Shown: piece by piece, positions 20,284-32,241 of the stretch | Layout: every line of letters begins with the position of its first letter | Numbering within the stretch: position 1 is the first letter of the stretch | Assembly: GCA_947579605.1 (NCBI GenBank) | Contig: OX388305.1 | Location: forward strand, 26,239,542 to 26,303,541 | From: Athripsodes cinereus | Lineage: Eukaryota > Arthropoda > Insecta > Trichoptera > Leptoceridae | Direction of reading: 5' to 3' | DNA length: 64,000 nt | Notes under the pieces: generated by a model | What the model was told of the DNA's origin: nothing | Seen by the model: only the letters and a program-made list of their open reading frames with translations | Databases searched by the model: none | Program-made: the position numbers and the translations under genes

Positions 20284-21315
20284 GGAACTCGAAATTGTCA
20301 CATGATTTTACGCAACCATTTTTCAACATTGATTATTAATTAATTGCAATATTTTCGTGAATGAGATGATATTTTTACTGTTTGTTTTTGATAATATCAA
20401 AATTTGAACATATTTTAATGTATTTTTAATAATAATGAAAAAAAATTCCGAGAGATTCATGTAGAAATTATCGATTGAAAAACACCTTCCGAAATTTCAT
20501 CACGACTAGCAGAGGTATTTTAAGACAATCATCTTAGAGGTTACATAAATGATGAAGTAAATTTAGCTCCAAGGATGCTTTAGAAAAATCCTATTTTTCT
20601 TAAATTTGGGTAATATTTATCCATATTTTTTTAAATATGCGAAAAAAATGGGATTTGTGACGTGCACATAAGAAAATATAATTTTTAGTTCGTCAAGTTC
20701 GAATAAATAAAACATATTTAAAACAATTTTAATTGAATAATTTATCATATGAGTGTAATAGCGTGATGTATTATTTATATTGTTAAATTTCCATTTTAAA
20801 TTTTCCGCTTGCGGGAAAGTTTTTATGAAAATTTCCGTAGAACTCAAAATTCGAGCTGATTTCGGCCAGCCGAGCCAAAGAGTCGGCACGCTGTTGAATC
20901 TGCGTCTGATTATTTATTTAAAATTATTAAAAAATAGAGATGGTTTTATGCTTGAAACTACATAATTACAGCACTAGATTACTTGATTTTTACCAAGGAA
21001 ACATATTTTTATATGTGTCATCAAGAAATCCCTATATAAATGTTTTTTTTTCATTAAAAAAACATTATAACTTAATACACCTAAATAATATTTATTTCCA
21101 TGTCTGTCAAAATGCGAGTCGACGAATACGAGAATGAGCGTTCAGTACTGTAGATGAGGAGTTCACAAGTAAAGGCACACCGATCCATTTTTCACAAATA
21201 TTTAACTATGAATGAAGTAAAATAAATCAGTGAAGTTGATATTTTCAACCGACGGTTCTCGGTGGAAATTCATGTTGAATTATTTACAAATAAATTCCTT
21301 TTTTATATTATATCC

Positions 21316-21347
21316 ACTGTGACTTTTAATCAACAAAAAGTCACAGT
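21316..21347. repeat. Perfect 12-bp hairpin
   Basis: ACTGTGACTTTT and its exact reverse complement AAAAGTCACAGT separated by 8 bases. Could be a MITE relic. Confidence 0.6.
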
Positions 21348-22722
21348 TTAAACACTACAAATAAGTGTTTTATATAATTAATTCAAATAAATCAGTATTT
21401 TTTTATTTTTAATTAAATGTTGGTGAACTTGTTTGTGTACTTAATAAAACTGTAGATTGACATCAGCATATCCGCCTATTTCTCTTTTTGCTTATTAGTT
21501 GCAACATAATATTTACTTTTCTAATGATTAAAAAATGAATACAGAAAATATGCTCTTAACACTAAATTACAGTTCGTTTACCTTACAAAGACTATGATAA
21601 AAATAATACAAACACTAAAAAAAAATATCCGATATCAGAGAACTAAATTGATGCCGGTACCTATTCTGCAAAGAATTCACCAAATTTATTTAGGTATGCT
21701 GTTTTCTTAGTTTCAATGTTCTAGAGTTGATGTAGGTAACTTTGTGTATGAACTCCTCAGACTGACATTCACCGATGTCAATATTGTTGTCATAGCAACA
21801 TTTTGTTATTTTTGTGAGTATAAAAATCAGAAACTAAATACACTGATTTATAGTTTGATTTTAATTTTTTCATTATTTAAAATGACGAAAGAGTCATTAC
21901 GATTTACGAATGTGAGAAAAAATAAATAATCTTCATATTATTCACATGATCAAAATGAGTGAGTATATTATAATGATTGATTTATATTATATTGTTTTTG
22001 ACATATTTTTTTTGTAACGTAACCTTTCCCAAAGTAATTATTAAAAATAAAATATTTTAATACGCGTGTGTAAGCAAACAATGTTTCTGATAGAATAAAT
22101 TAATAAATTCTTTATGTTTTATACTTTCCAGATTATAAGATGATTAGATGATTAGTGACATTAAAACGGTGATGGAGAATTACTAAGACTTGACTAATCA
22201 TTTGCAAATGTAAGTACATAATTTTTAACTGATATCCTGATATTTAGGTATATAGTAAAATCAGCACGTATTATCTTATTTTCATGTTACTATTTCAAAT
22301 AAGCTGATATATGAATACACGCAACATGTTTGAATCTCGGATACATATGTATGTTTTAAAACAAGCTTTGGTACAATTATTATTATTTTATTTTATGTAT
22401 TTATTCATGATGCCATTCACTAGTTTGCGAATGATTAAGGTATTCCATAAATGTACTAAGTAATAATATAAAATTAGTTTGTGAATCAATAGTGAGAAAA
22501 TGGTTTAATGTAAAAATAGATCTCAACATGCATTTGATTTTTAGATTATTATGAGTATTCGAAGTTTTCTAAATATGCATATTATATATTTATATATTTG
22601 CAGAAACCACTTTGCATGTATGGTTACTATGGAAACATATTATAATATTTACATTTTGACATTCCATTTCCACATGAAATTTTAGCACAAAGACATTGTA
22701 CTTTAATAAGACTGAGCATTAT

Positions 22723-22840
22723 TGGCCGGTTTCAATAATCTATCTATCCGCTCCTGTCGATTGAAATCTATTGTGTTCTATATTTTGAATCATACATTTT
22801 AATCGATAGTCACGGATAGATAGGTTATTGAAACCGGCCA
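22723..22840. mobile_element. Short MITE with about 28-bp terminal inverted repeats
   Basis: Left TGGCCGGTTTCAATAA, extended by TCTATCTATCCG, is mirrored at the right by CGGATAGATAGGTTATTGAA then ACCGGCCA. TA lies next to both ends, as in Tc1/mariner-type elements. Confidence 0.75.
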
Positions 22841-24078
22841 TAAGACATGATTACACATTAAATCAATTAATTGCTATAATTTTGTTTTATTTCGATGATG
22901 AAAAAATACTCTGCAAATATATGGACAGAGACAATTTATCCTTGGATTATGATGACTCAAATCTTTTTTTGTGATACTAAAGATGCATGAATCATTCTCT
23001 CCAAATCCCGGCCTTTTTGTTTTTTGAAATTTAATGGTGGAGTCAGAAATAATAAACAAGGGAAAAATATATTAAATATTCTTATATACTTTTGCAGCAC
23101 TGGTGCCACTTAAGGGAGCCATAATTGTCTCTTAATTTGACGTCCCAGAAGAAAGAATAAATTATGGTCAACTCAATGCAGAATGGTGCAACAAATTATG
23201 GATAAACTCAAATATACCTACTTTACGTGTACTTTTTAAGGTGTATAATATAAATTATATAATTTTGCAGAATAAAACTGAGTATTATTAAAAAAAAAAG
23301 TATTTGAGTACTTTATTGGAAATATACCCACTTATACGCCCACATATATGTATGTAGATATAACAAGGTAGACATGTAAAGCTAATTAGCTTTTTTTTTA
23401 CCAATGACTTGATGAATCTATCTATACCCTCATGCCACATCCCATGTGGAGTAAGCAGAGAGAAGGGAATGCCAATTAAGTAAACACCTACCATTATCCA
23501 GCAAAAATAATAATAGTCTACCTACCTACGTGTTTGCTATATTCATGTATAGGTATATGAAGGCCAATTTATAACTCTTGGGGCATGAATGCTCTCTCGC
23601 AGGTGGGCCTTGGTGACTTCTGGTGCGTCAATTGCATTATACATGCCGTTTTTTCAATGGAGTGCACAATCTTGTTAAAAATTATGTCTTTGTACGCAAT
23701 GATTATTGTGTCATTTGGTGTCATAGATAATGAGTGAAATATACATCACGTACGTCGCATTTTTTATCTCCTTTTTCACTTACCGCAAAAAGAGAGACAG
23801 TGATTTTTTAATGTTCGTAGTTTTTCGGACATAATATTAACTATATTTACGTGTGTTAGTGACCAAGTGGTGTATAGATAATGAGTGAAATATACTTCAT
23901 TTCTTTATCTCCCTTTTCACTTACCGCAAAAAGAGAGACAGTATTTTTTTAATGCTTCGTAGTTTATTGGTTCGTACGTAGTTTAAAAGTTAAAATTTGG
24001 AGTAAACACCTGTTTTTAGGCAATTGTAGCATATAGTCGAACGATTTCAAATTAAATTCTGGCTGTGAAGTCCTGTTA

Positions 24079-24981
24079 AATAACAAACAGAATATTGTGA
24101 GTGGTTTCAAAGCAACGGGTATATGTCCTTACAACCCTCAACAAGTTTACAAAAAGTTGCCTGAATATGAAGAAGAAATCACTTATGATATTGATCACGC
24201 ATTGCTTAATTATTTAAAAGAGAATAGAAATCCTAATCCTATTAGACGAAGAGCTAACAAAAAAATTAAAATACCACCTGGAAAATCTGTGACCAGTACA
24301 AATATACTTGATTCTTTATCATCTAATGTCAGCCATAGTGAGCCGTGTGAAAATGTATCTACGATTGATTCAAGGAAATCAATTACCGTGATTTCAGACA
24401 TTCTAATAGCTGGGCCATCAAAAGCTATGAGAACAAAAGAACTACTAGGAAATTCAAAGAAAAATTGGGACAATAGTTCTGATTCAAACTCATATTGTTC
24501 GGTGCAATTAGACGACTCTTCAGATTATGAACCCGAGGATGATATTTGTGATGATAAAATCGAGGATGAAAACGAAATAATATTGTCAGAAGAAGGGTTG
24601 ATTGAAATCGAACATCAGGAAGAATTAGATGATGACTATATTATTAATGAGCAGAATAATATGCACAAGATGGAGACGGATGAAATTGAAGAGAAGACAA
24701 AGGATCAACCACTGAAACTGCACGAGGAAAATACAGTTGATCAGAATAAACGTGAAATGAAACCAGAACAATTTATATTAGTTCGATTTAAAACTTTAAA
24801 TAGCACCATAAAACATTATGCCGGCCAAATTATAGATGTGCATGACAATTCATCAATCACAACAAAATTTTTACGATGCAAACATGAACATTTTTACTGG
24901 CCTACTGTTGATGATATTAGTATTATTTCTAATGACGATATAATTACAGTTTTGCCAAATCCCAAAAGAACGCGTCGTGGC
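24079..24981 (+). pseudogene. pogo/Tigger-like transposase, C-terminal third
   Basis: Open from about 24079 (KQNIVSGFKATGICPYNPQQ), the motif that normally follows the DDE domain in pogo-type proteins. An acidic, Ser-rich tail follows. The frame is cut at 24981 by the hAT at 24982-28014; after the hAT the same frame continues from 28023 (LLHFNMERSEWW...) to TAA at about 28084, so one 8-bp target copy is extra. The gene was interrupted, not ended, by the hAT. Confidence 0.85.
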
Positions 24982-25229
24982 TAGGGATTGCAATCCCGCA
25001 AAGCGGGATCCCGCAATCCCGCGGGATCCCGCTGCTTTTATTATTCTGTGGATCCCACACCTCCAAAGCGCGGATCCGCGGATCCCGCTAATTAAAAAAT
25101 TGGAGCTAAAATTTTCAATTATTTTTCAATTTAAATAAGAGAGTAGCACCAACGCGGCGTTGCCGTTCACCACAGCGCGCCGCGCGGCGCCGGCAACTAG
25201 CGTGTCTAGACTGTCCTGTCAGTTGTTCA

Positions 25230-25842
25230 TAAATGGCATTGCGTTGCGCACGTCTGTTTGTTTCTTTCTGTGACGAGTGTTTTCGTATTCACCGTCCGGC
25301 GTTTAACGTAAGTACCTACCTAAATTTTAATGTTTTTGATTTAGTTTTGTTCTGTTTTATTTTAAAAGTAGATTGTGCCTTAAATAGCAATATGAGTAGA
25401 TACTTATCAAATTCCCATAAGTCCACTAACCACCAAAATTTTGTTATGGTATTGACTCCATTCGGTTTTGTTTTTTACACAAGTCTGTGTATTTCAATTC
25501 CATGTAAGTGCTTCATAACACAGTCAAAACTACATTTAAAAGTCTGACTTTTTTCAAGTCCCATAGAAATTACTATGGTGTCATCGTTTCTAAGGAATAT
25601 AGAATGTTGTTTTTCTCAGTTTGACTTTAGATGGACTTATGGGAGCTTGATAAGTAGGTATCTACTCATATAATATCGTAATGTTTTTTGAAAAATTATG
25701 ACTTAAAGTGGTTTTTGTTAATAATGTTTTTTGGACATGGTTATCGATGATAGTAATCAATTTTAATGTAAAAATGAAGTAAATTAAATAAATACTTACA
25801 TTTATCTTTATTTATTATTTGCAGGTAACGAGTAAATGAATC
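25230..25842 (+). other. 5' exon and 5'-UTR intron of the hAT gene
   Basis: GC-rich leader, donor AAC|GTAAGT at 25308, acceptor TTTGCAG ending 25824, then GTAACGAGTAAATGAATC and the ATG at 25843. The small frame starting at 25233 has no support of its own. Confidence 0.55.
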
Positions 25843-27819
25843 ATGTCTAAGCCCAATGAAACTGAGACTCACGAGAAAGTTGGCGATATCAGCCAACTTG
25901 GAAAAGGTCTATGGAGTTATTTCAAGAAAAATGACAAAGGTGGCAAATGTATTCTGTGTTCAGATGAACTAAAAATTAGTCAACGTTCTACCAAAGGCTT
26001 GAAAATACATTTAAAGACTAAACACAATATCGATATCGGTTCTCGAAACGATGACACTGGAGAAGAATCCTTACCAGTAGTACCAAAGAAGAAACCCAAA
26101 ACAATGGACAGTTTTCTTATCAAAGAAAACCCCATGGACAAAATAATCTCTAGGATGGTATGTAAAGACGGATTCACCTTAAGTTCCTTTTGCACGTCTA
26201 CTGATTTAAGAAATTTATTTTCTAAAAGCGGTTACAATCTACCCAATTCGCCAAATACAATACGATCTATTGTAACAAATTTTTATAACACAGTTAAAGC
26301 TGATATGATTATTGAATTTGGACATCTCAAGAAAGGAAAACAGAGATTTTCACTCACATTTGATGAATGGACGTCACAAAAGAATCACCGATACTTAAAT
26401 ATCAACGTCCACCAGAAAGAAAACCATTTTAATCTTGGTTTGGTCCGTATATGTGGCTCGGCTACCGCAGAACATTGCATTAGCTTGGTAAAAGAACGCC
26501 TCGCGAGTTTTGGTCTAGACATAGACACAGATATTATCGCAATTACAACGGACGGCGCTAGTGTGATGGTGAAGGTTGGCAGACTCTTGCGTTGTTCCCA
26601 GCAGCTTTGTTTTACACACGGCTTACAACTAGTGGTGGTTGATGCACTGTATAAGAAAAGCAATTCTTCAATATCAGAATGCCCAGCAGCAGCATTTACG
26701 ACGGAATCTGATAATGATGATAACGATGATATGGACGCCAATGAACAGGGTGTGACTATAAATATAAATTCACTGCCACTTGAAATGATTTCTACAACAT
26801 ATGACGATCTATTGAAGAAAGTACGGAAAGTGGTCAAGATTTTTAAGCGGTCACCAACTAAAAATGACGCATTCTTACAAAAATATGTGAAAGAACAAGA
26901 AGGACCTAAAAAAGAATTGGCATTGGTATTAGACTGCCGTACTCGCTGGAATAGCCTTTTGAATATGTTAGAACGATTCTACAATTTGAAGAATTGTATT
27001 GATAAAGCCTTAATCGATATTGAATCTAAGATTAAATTCAGCGATAATGAGTGGTTCATAATTAAAGATCTCATTGCGAACTTGCAGCCTTTTAAATTAG
27101 GAGTTGAGGCACTTTGTAGGCGAGAGTCAACGCTTATAACCGCGGATACAACAGTTCGATTTATTTTGGATAAATTGCAACAACAAAACACGGTGTTGAG
27201 TAACCAGTTGTCACAGAATCTACATAAGCGTATTCAAGAACGTCGCACTGATTTAACAGGAGTTTTGATATATTTGCAAAATCCTAAAAAGTACGAAGAA
27301 GAAGTCAAAAAAAATACAGATCCAACTTCTTTCTTCATGCCAAAAAAAAATACAATACGCCATGAAATAGCGGAAATAATAAAAAGGGTCCTAGTTCAAG
27401 ATGAAACATATGCAGATGACGTGTTGGAAAATACACCTATAGCTGAAACATCTGCTACTGATCCTACACTAACGCTAAAAGAACAATTTGAAAAACAGCT
27501 TCAACAAGAAAAAGAAATATTTAAGAAAAAGCCAGACAAAGCCACACGCGTCAAGTACTTAGATAAAACTTTGAAGAAAGAAATGACGGTCTTTGAGTCC
27601 GATGACTCCGATGGTATCAGAGGAGAGTACTTGACGCTCGCCTATGAATATATCCTGACGGTTCAGCCCACTAGCGTAGAAGCCGAGCGAGCCTTTTCAG
27701 CGTCAGGATATATTTGCAGTTCACTCAGAACCAGGCTCGGAGATGATACAATTAATGCCATTTGCTTCTTAAGAGCGTATTTTCAAAATAATACGCTCAT
27801 AGGAAGCAAATGGCATTAA
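25843..27819 (+). CDS. hAT transposase, 658 residues, BED-finger type
   Basis: Cuts and moves the surrounding element. Residues 20-62 form a BED zinc finger (C36, C39, H56, H61). The RNase-H-like core shows LTFDEWTS (about residue 172) and TTDGASVM (about 234) for the two catalytic aspartates, then CFTHGLQLVVVD and CRTRWNSL (about 364). The C terminus PTSVEAERAFSASGYICSSL (about 612-635) and DDTINAICFLRAYF is the hAT dimerisation region that also provides the catalytic glutamate. No stop or frameshift and good termini suggest it was active recently, perhaps still. The relic at 17640-18530 is a relative. Which hAT subfamily is not decided. Confidence 0.93.
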   Translation: MSKPNETETHEKVGDISQLGKGLWSYFKKNDKGGKCILCSDELKISQRSTKGLKIHLKTKHNIDIGSRNDDTGEESLPVVPKKKPKTMDSFLIKENPMDKIISRMVCKDGFTLSSFCTSTDLRNLFSKSGYNLPNSPNTIRSIVTNFYNTVKADMIIEFGHLKKGKQRFSLTFDEWTSQKNHRYLNINVHQKENHFNLGLVRICGSATAEHCISLVKERLASFGLDIDTDIIAITTDGASVMVKVGRLLRCSQQLCFTHGLQLVVVDALYKKSNSSISECPAAAFTTESDNDDNDDMDANEQGVTININSLPLEMISTTYDDLLKKVRKVVKIFKRSPTKNDAFLQKYVKEQEGPKKELALVLDCRTRWNSLLNMLERFYNLKNCIDKALIDIESKIKFSDNEWFIIKDLIANLQPFKLGVEALCRRESTLITADTTVRFILDKLQQQNTVLSNQLSQNLHKRIQERRTDLTGVLIYLQNPKKYEEEVKKNTDPTSFFMPKKNTIRHEIAEIIKRVLVQDETYADDVLENTPIAETSATDPTLTLKEQFEKQLQQEKEIFKKKPDKATRVKYLDKTLKKEMTVFESDDSDGIRGEYLTLAYEYILTVQPTSVEAERAFSASGYICSSLRTRLGDDTINAICFLRAYFQNNTLIGSKWH

Positions 27820-28086
27820 TAATAATTACTTATACTTAATTAATAGTAAGAAATGATTAATAAAAAGTGGATTTTTACACAAAAAAATGTTGAAATCTGT
27901 AGTTTCAATTTTATTTTATAACATAATTTCAAAGATGCGGGATCCCGCGCGGGATTGAGTAATCCCGCATATCAATCCCGCGGGATTGAATGTGCTGCGG
28001 GATTGCAATCCCTAGTCGTGGCTTGCTGCATTTTAACATGGAGAGATCTGAATGGTGGAAAGATTTTAAAATGTCTTTTGTTTAAT

Positions 28087-28599
28087 TAGTATATTATCAT
28101 TATGTTGTTATACTAATAATAACCGCAATAAAGAGAGTACTTTGAAGATAAAATGCATTTTTATTTAATTCCCTCATTAGAAAGTGACAACCCTAACTCT
28201 AATAATGAATTTGTATGAAAACGGTGATGGAACACTTGTCAACATTACCTAGTCATCAATGTTGCCATATTTTACCATAATATTAACACACACAGGATCA
28301 CAATAGATGGCGAGCATATAAAGGAGTTGGGGAACATTACTATCTTTACTTAGCACGTTTAATTCTATAAGTATTATGTGTTGGGTAAAGTTACCAAAAA
28401 CGTGTCATTTTTACCTATGGTATATTTTTTATTTTTTACGGCTAATCTTTGGATCTACAAATTTAAATACCATTCAAAATCAAAGATAAATATTGGTCCA
28501 ACAATATCTAATCAAAAACGACGCTAAAAGGAATGTAACTTTTAAGGTATTCGTCTTTTTATTGAAAAATGCGGTAAAGTTGCCACGTTTGACGGTACA
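28087..28599. other. 3' part of the pogo-like element
   Basis: No gene. AATAAA near 28130 may end the transposase transcript. Holds GGTAAAGTTACCA (28384) and the outer GGTAAAGTTGCCAC (28573). An open frame from the adjacent LINE runs into it on the minus strand (to 28480), but residues after NKFLKHINYR are not LINE sequence. Confidence 0.5.
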
Positions 28600-29385
28600 T
28601 CTGTAATTTATATGTTTTAAAAATTTGTTTTGAACCCTTTCTATCCGATCTATGTATGTTATATATTGTGGGTTCCATACAACTGATGCAAATTCCAAAC
28701 TACTCCGCACGTAATAGAAATACAACACTTTCAAGATATTGATAGACTTGAATGGCTTAGATACCCTCAATATAAAACCCAACTGTTTGAATGCCCCATC
28801 TACTATTCGGTTTATGTGATTTTTATACGTCATTTTGCTATCAAGTAATACACCTAGGTCTTTAACTTCGTTTACTCTTGCCAACTGCGCGCCATTCAGA
28901 ACGTATCTCTTAGCAATTGGCTTCTTTGATCTTGTAAAGGTGATACAGTTACATTTTGAGACATTGAGGTAAAGCTGATTTTTTAGGCAGTAGCTAGAGA
29001 GTCTATCTAAGTCTAATTGCAACTCCTCGCAGTCCCTAGCACTAGAAATGCTTCTATAGATTTTAATATCGTCTGCGTAAACTAGGTAGCTGGAAGTCTG
29101 AAAACAGTGCTTTGTATCGTTTATGTACAAGATAAAAAGGATAGGCCCCAAATGAGAGCCTTGTGGGACACCTGAGGAACAATGTGAGTATTGAGAAACA
29201 CAGTTGTTCACGGCGACTGCCTGTAATCTTCCCTCTATGTACAATGCTATACACCTTAGTAGGTCGCCATGAATACCGTATCTCTCCAATTTGTGAACCA
29301 GTATATTGTGGCTAATCTTATCAAACGCCTTGGAAAAGTCCGTATATATAGCGTCCGTCTGTCCCCCACCTCCCATTGAATTAAG
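28600..29385 (-). mobile_element. LINE fragment, reverse transcriptase to near C terminus
   Basis: Minus-strand frame open from about 29376: IYTDFSKAFDKISHNIL, SSGVPQGSHLGPILFILYIN, catalytic VYADDIKIY (about residue 100), VKDLGVLLDSKMTYKNH and RIERVQNKFLKHINYR. A different family from the two CR1-like LINEs above (SGVPQGSHLGP box). 5'-truncated, and its 3' end is cut by the pogo-like element. Confidence 0.8.
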
Positions 29386-30049
29386 GATATAATCAAGGTA
29401 TTAAAATGTATAAATTAATATAAATTGTGAAAATGCTATATTTTGTGTTGTATAATATTTCTGGAATAAAGTTTATTATTTATTTAAAATATTATCAGTT
29501 AACTCGAGAATGTTACATTCTGAGTCTCAAAACCTTGACATATGCAGCACACTAGATTTAAGTTTCATGAAGGATATGTCGTCCCTAAATTCAATAATAA
29601 ATACGGAAAAAGAACATTTGTAATAATTATTTTTGTGTTTAGGTTAATGTCGTATTAGGTTAATATATGTACCTATATAGTATGTTATAAGAGAACACGC
29701 TGACAAATTTTTAAGATTTGGCGTGACTCATTATCATAAGTTGTATGTATTTCTTATTTATTGTATTATTTTCTTGTATGTATTTCTTATTTATTGTATT
29801 ATTTTCTTGTATGTATTTCTTATTTATTGTATTAAATAAAAAAAAACTACTCTCTACTACTACTTCAATCCCGGAAAGGTATATTTATACAGCAATATGA
29901 GGACACACGTACTTATTGCAAATCTTTTTTCTAATTTTTACATACTTTGGGGCGCTGGGAAGCCAAATTACCACTTACAAGTCGTTCTAGATCTATTAAT
30001 TTACATTATTAAAAAACTGTTTACCTAAAGAAAAAAAATATAAATTTAT
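29386..30049. other. AT-rich stretch with a 33-bp tandem repeat
   Basis: About three copies of a 33-bp unit (CTTGTATGTATTTCTTATTT...) at about 29742-29840. No gene. Confidence 0.5.
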
Positions 30050-30278
30050 GTGGCTTACAGTGTTTTTGCTACAATAACACCTGTAAGCCAAAGTTTTCCC
30101 TAAATATTACCTTTTTTTCTTTATTTTTTCAAAATCTATAAATTAGATTAGTAAGACTCTGTAATTATGGAAATTAATGGACATATAATATTTAAATTCG
30201 TCTTTTTGTTTGATTTCAGGATTTCAAATAAACTTCAAACTCAATTATCTCAAAATAAGGATTCGGTGGCATACAGTG
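30050..30278. repeat. Terminal-motif cluster of the CACTGTAAGCCAC family
   Basis: GTGGCTTACAGTG (30050-30062), CACCTGTAAGCCA (30078-30090) and GTGGCATACAGTG (30266-30278). The bases after the first (TTTTTGCTACAA) resemble those after 13034 (TTGTTCTGCTACAA), so this is a second copy of that element's end. Confidence 0.5.
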
Positions 30279-30397
30279 TTATTATCCCAAGCCCTTCATA
30301 TTATCACTCACATCAGATCACACTGTTGCACATAAAATGGTTGGAGTTGTGCAACAACAAATCAAGCCACATCAACCTAAAATTGAGTTAACATTAA

Positions 30398-32237
30398 GGG
30401 CCCCGTTTAGCAAAAACGGTAAAATATTCAATTTTCAACAAATTTGATAGAAAAAGTGCCAAAACTTGTTGATCCTTGCGAACATATTGATTTGATAAAA
30501 TAAAAAAAAAACAAATATTTACTACCAATATTAGTTTTTTACTAAAAAATAAATAAATCGTAGACTGACAAGATATATTTAGGTACTCTTTGTTATATCA
30601 AAATACAAATTATTTCCAAAATAATTTTTTATTCATCCTATCAAGCATATAAAAATAATTTAATTATAATTCTCATTTTTATTTTTTGACTTTAACTGGA
30701 GAATGTTTTGTCTGTTTTTATATTTTTGTACATGTGTTGAATGATTGTGTGACGTTATAAAGTTTATCTGTATACTTTGTCAGGATGCAAAAACATCTGA
30801 CATAAGAAAATAGGTTAGATGTCAAAGAAAGATTCAAATTCCCCGCCAAAATCGAAAACCACAAATAATATTAGCTTCAATGTTGTCAATACTGTAAGTA
30901 AATAAGGGACACCAACATAAAAATGCCAAATTCAACGGTTTGATCTATGCCTCAGTCTCTCTTCCTGTTTGGTCGTTTAGCCAGCAACACGCTTAGTCAG
31001 TGCTCTCGGATTATTAATGTTCTGTAAATTTAAAAAATAGCGTATAATGGCTGGAAAAGACACCCTAAGTGTCTAGTCGAGTGCCGAGAACTGGGCCCGA
31101 GAGCGAGAGCAGATATAACAGTGTCCGTAGTGCTAGCGGCGAAGACACGAGGCCCACAAGGCGTGTCAGCCCAACGAAACAGTTCGAAAAAGTGTTCAGT
31201 CTGTATTGAACATCGGAATTTTGGGTAACTTACAATTATTTTACATTAAACCCCAGTCCTCCTGATTCAGAGGCTAAGGGAGTGCCTCGAGGCGACCGCC
31301 TCCTTGGTCCAGCTATAACATAACCTTTGATCGACAAGAACGTGCATAGAGCGCCTAGCCCTTTGGGAGAACCCTTTACCAGGCCTTCGCGTGGAGTCCC
31401 GGAACTTCATCATTATATTACCTTTTGGAACCTACATAACCTCTCTCATTTTTTATTGTAGACATACACAGGGGTGCTTTCTCTCAAACGCCTTGTTCAA
31501 AATACTCATCTTTATACTGTAGAATATTGTAAATTGCAATTGTATCTGTTTGTGATCTATGTAGAAATACCCGTTTAACAATAGACCTGATTATAACTGA
31601 TAAATTCTGTTCTTTATTTGTCCTCTCCCAAACTATCTACAGTGTACGCAGCACGCAGCACAACCGGGGATTTTCGAATAACCACACCCTGGGAAAGAGT
31701 TAGCCGGCCCAGGCAAGCATGTTAGATCTTTAAATGAGTTTGACAACTTGTAAAGGCAATTGCCGTATATTGTGTTTAAATATAAGTACTATAGATTTTA
31801 GCAAACTTTTTTTAGTATACAAAAAACCGAGTTCATGTGGTGATTATTGGTTCCAAAATATGAGAAATTTTATCAAAAAAAATAATTTTTTAAATCGGTC
31901 AATATCCATGAAAAAAACAAAAGAAATAATTATTTGTTCTATAATTGTAATAACTATCTAAGTATTCGTAATATTAAAAAAAATATATGAAAATTTGTAG
32001 CATTTTTTGCATTTATGTACCAAACACACCCCAAATTTGATTTTTAGAAATATGCTTTTTTTTCAACGAATACTATGAAGTTAAAATCAAGTTTTTTTTT
32101 AAAGTTAAAGTTTGATATTGGTAATTAATGTTTGTTTTCATATTTTATCAAATCAAAATGTTCGCAGGGTCAACAAGTTTTGAGAGTTTGTGTACCAAAC
32201 TTGTTTAATGTTTTATCGTTTTTGCTAAAGGGGCCCT
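30398..32237. mobile_element. 1.84-kb element with about 150-bp terminal inverted repeats, TTAA target
   Basis: Left GGGCCCCGTTTAGCAAAAAC and right GTTTTTGCTAAAGGGGCCC mirror each other and the similarity continues inward for about 150 bp (AACTTGTTGA..., TTTGATAAAATA..., TACCAATAT). TTAA lies on both sides (30394-30397; 32238-32241, with one extra T), a target used by piggyBac- and Kolobok-type elements. The middle (30900-31720) is GC-richer and reads like regulatory or LTR-like DNA; I find no transposase. Confidence 0.75.
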
Positions 32238-32241
32238 TTAA

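Larger units (their letters stand above)
20284..24078. other. 3.8-kb unrecognised DNA between the two halves of the pogo-like gene
   Basis: No gene seen. It contains a perfect hairpin (21316-21347), a short MITE (22723-22840) and an imperfect direct duplication of about 95 bp (near 23735 and 23880; shared TTTTCACTTACCGCAAAAAG). I cannot find matching inverted ends, so whether it is one inserted element, several, or a very large intron is open. Confidence 0.5.
24982..28014 (+). mobile_element. Apparently intact hAT transposon
   Basis: 3033 bp flanked by an exact 8-bp duplication GTCGTGGC (24974-24981 and 28015-28022). Ends TAGGGATTGCAATCCCGC and GCGGGATTGCAATCCCTA are perfect inverted repeats. 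Both ends carry several extra CGGGATT / AATCCCG boxes within about 80 bp (24998-25040; 27935-27990), likely transposase sites. Inside: a GC-rich 5' region, a 5'-UTR intron and one full transposase frame. Confidence 0.92.
18531..28586 (+). mobile_element. pogo/Tigger-like element split by 3.8 kb of other DNA and by a hAT
   Basis: GTGGCAACTTTACC (18531-18544) and its inverse GGTAAAGTTGCCAC (28573-28586) bracket the two halves of a pogo-type transposase gene. A second pair, GGTTAACTTTACC (18551) and GGTAAAGTTACCA (28384), lies further in. No TA duplication could be confirmed: the left side is joined to the hAT end and the right side to a LINE. Confidence 0.55.

Noticed and set aside
28480..28600. 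C-terminal extension of the minus-strand LINE frame
   Set aside because: After NKFLKHINYR the residues come from the end of the pogo-like element, not from a LINE.
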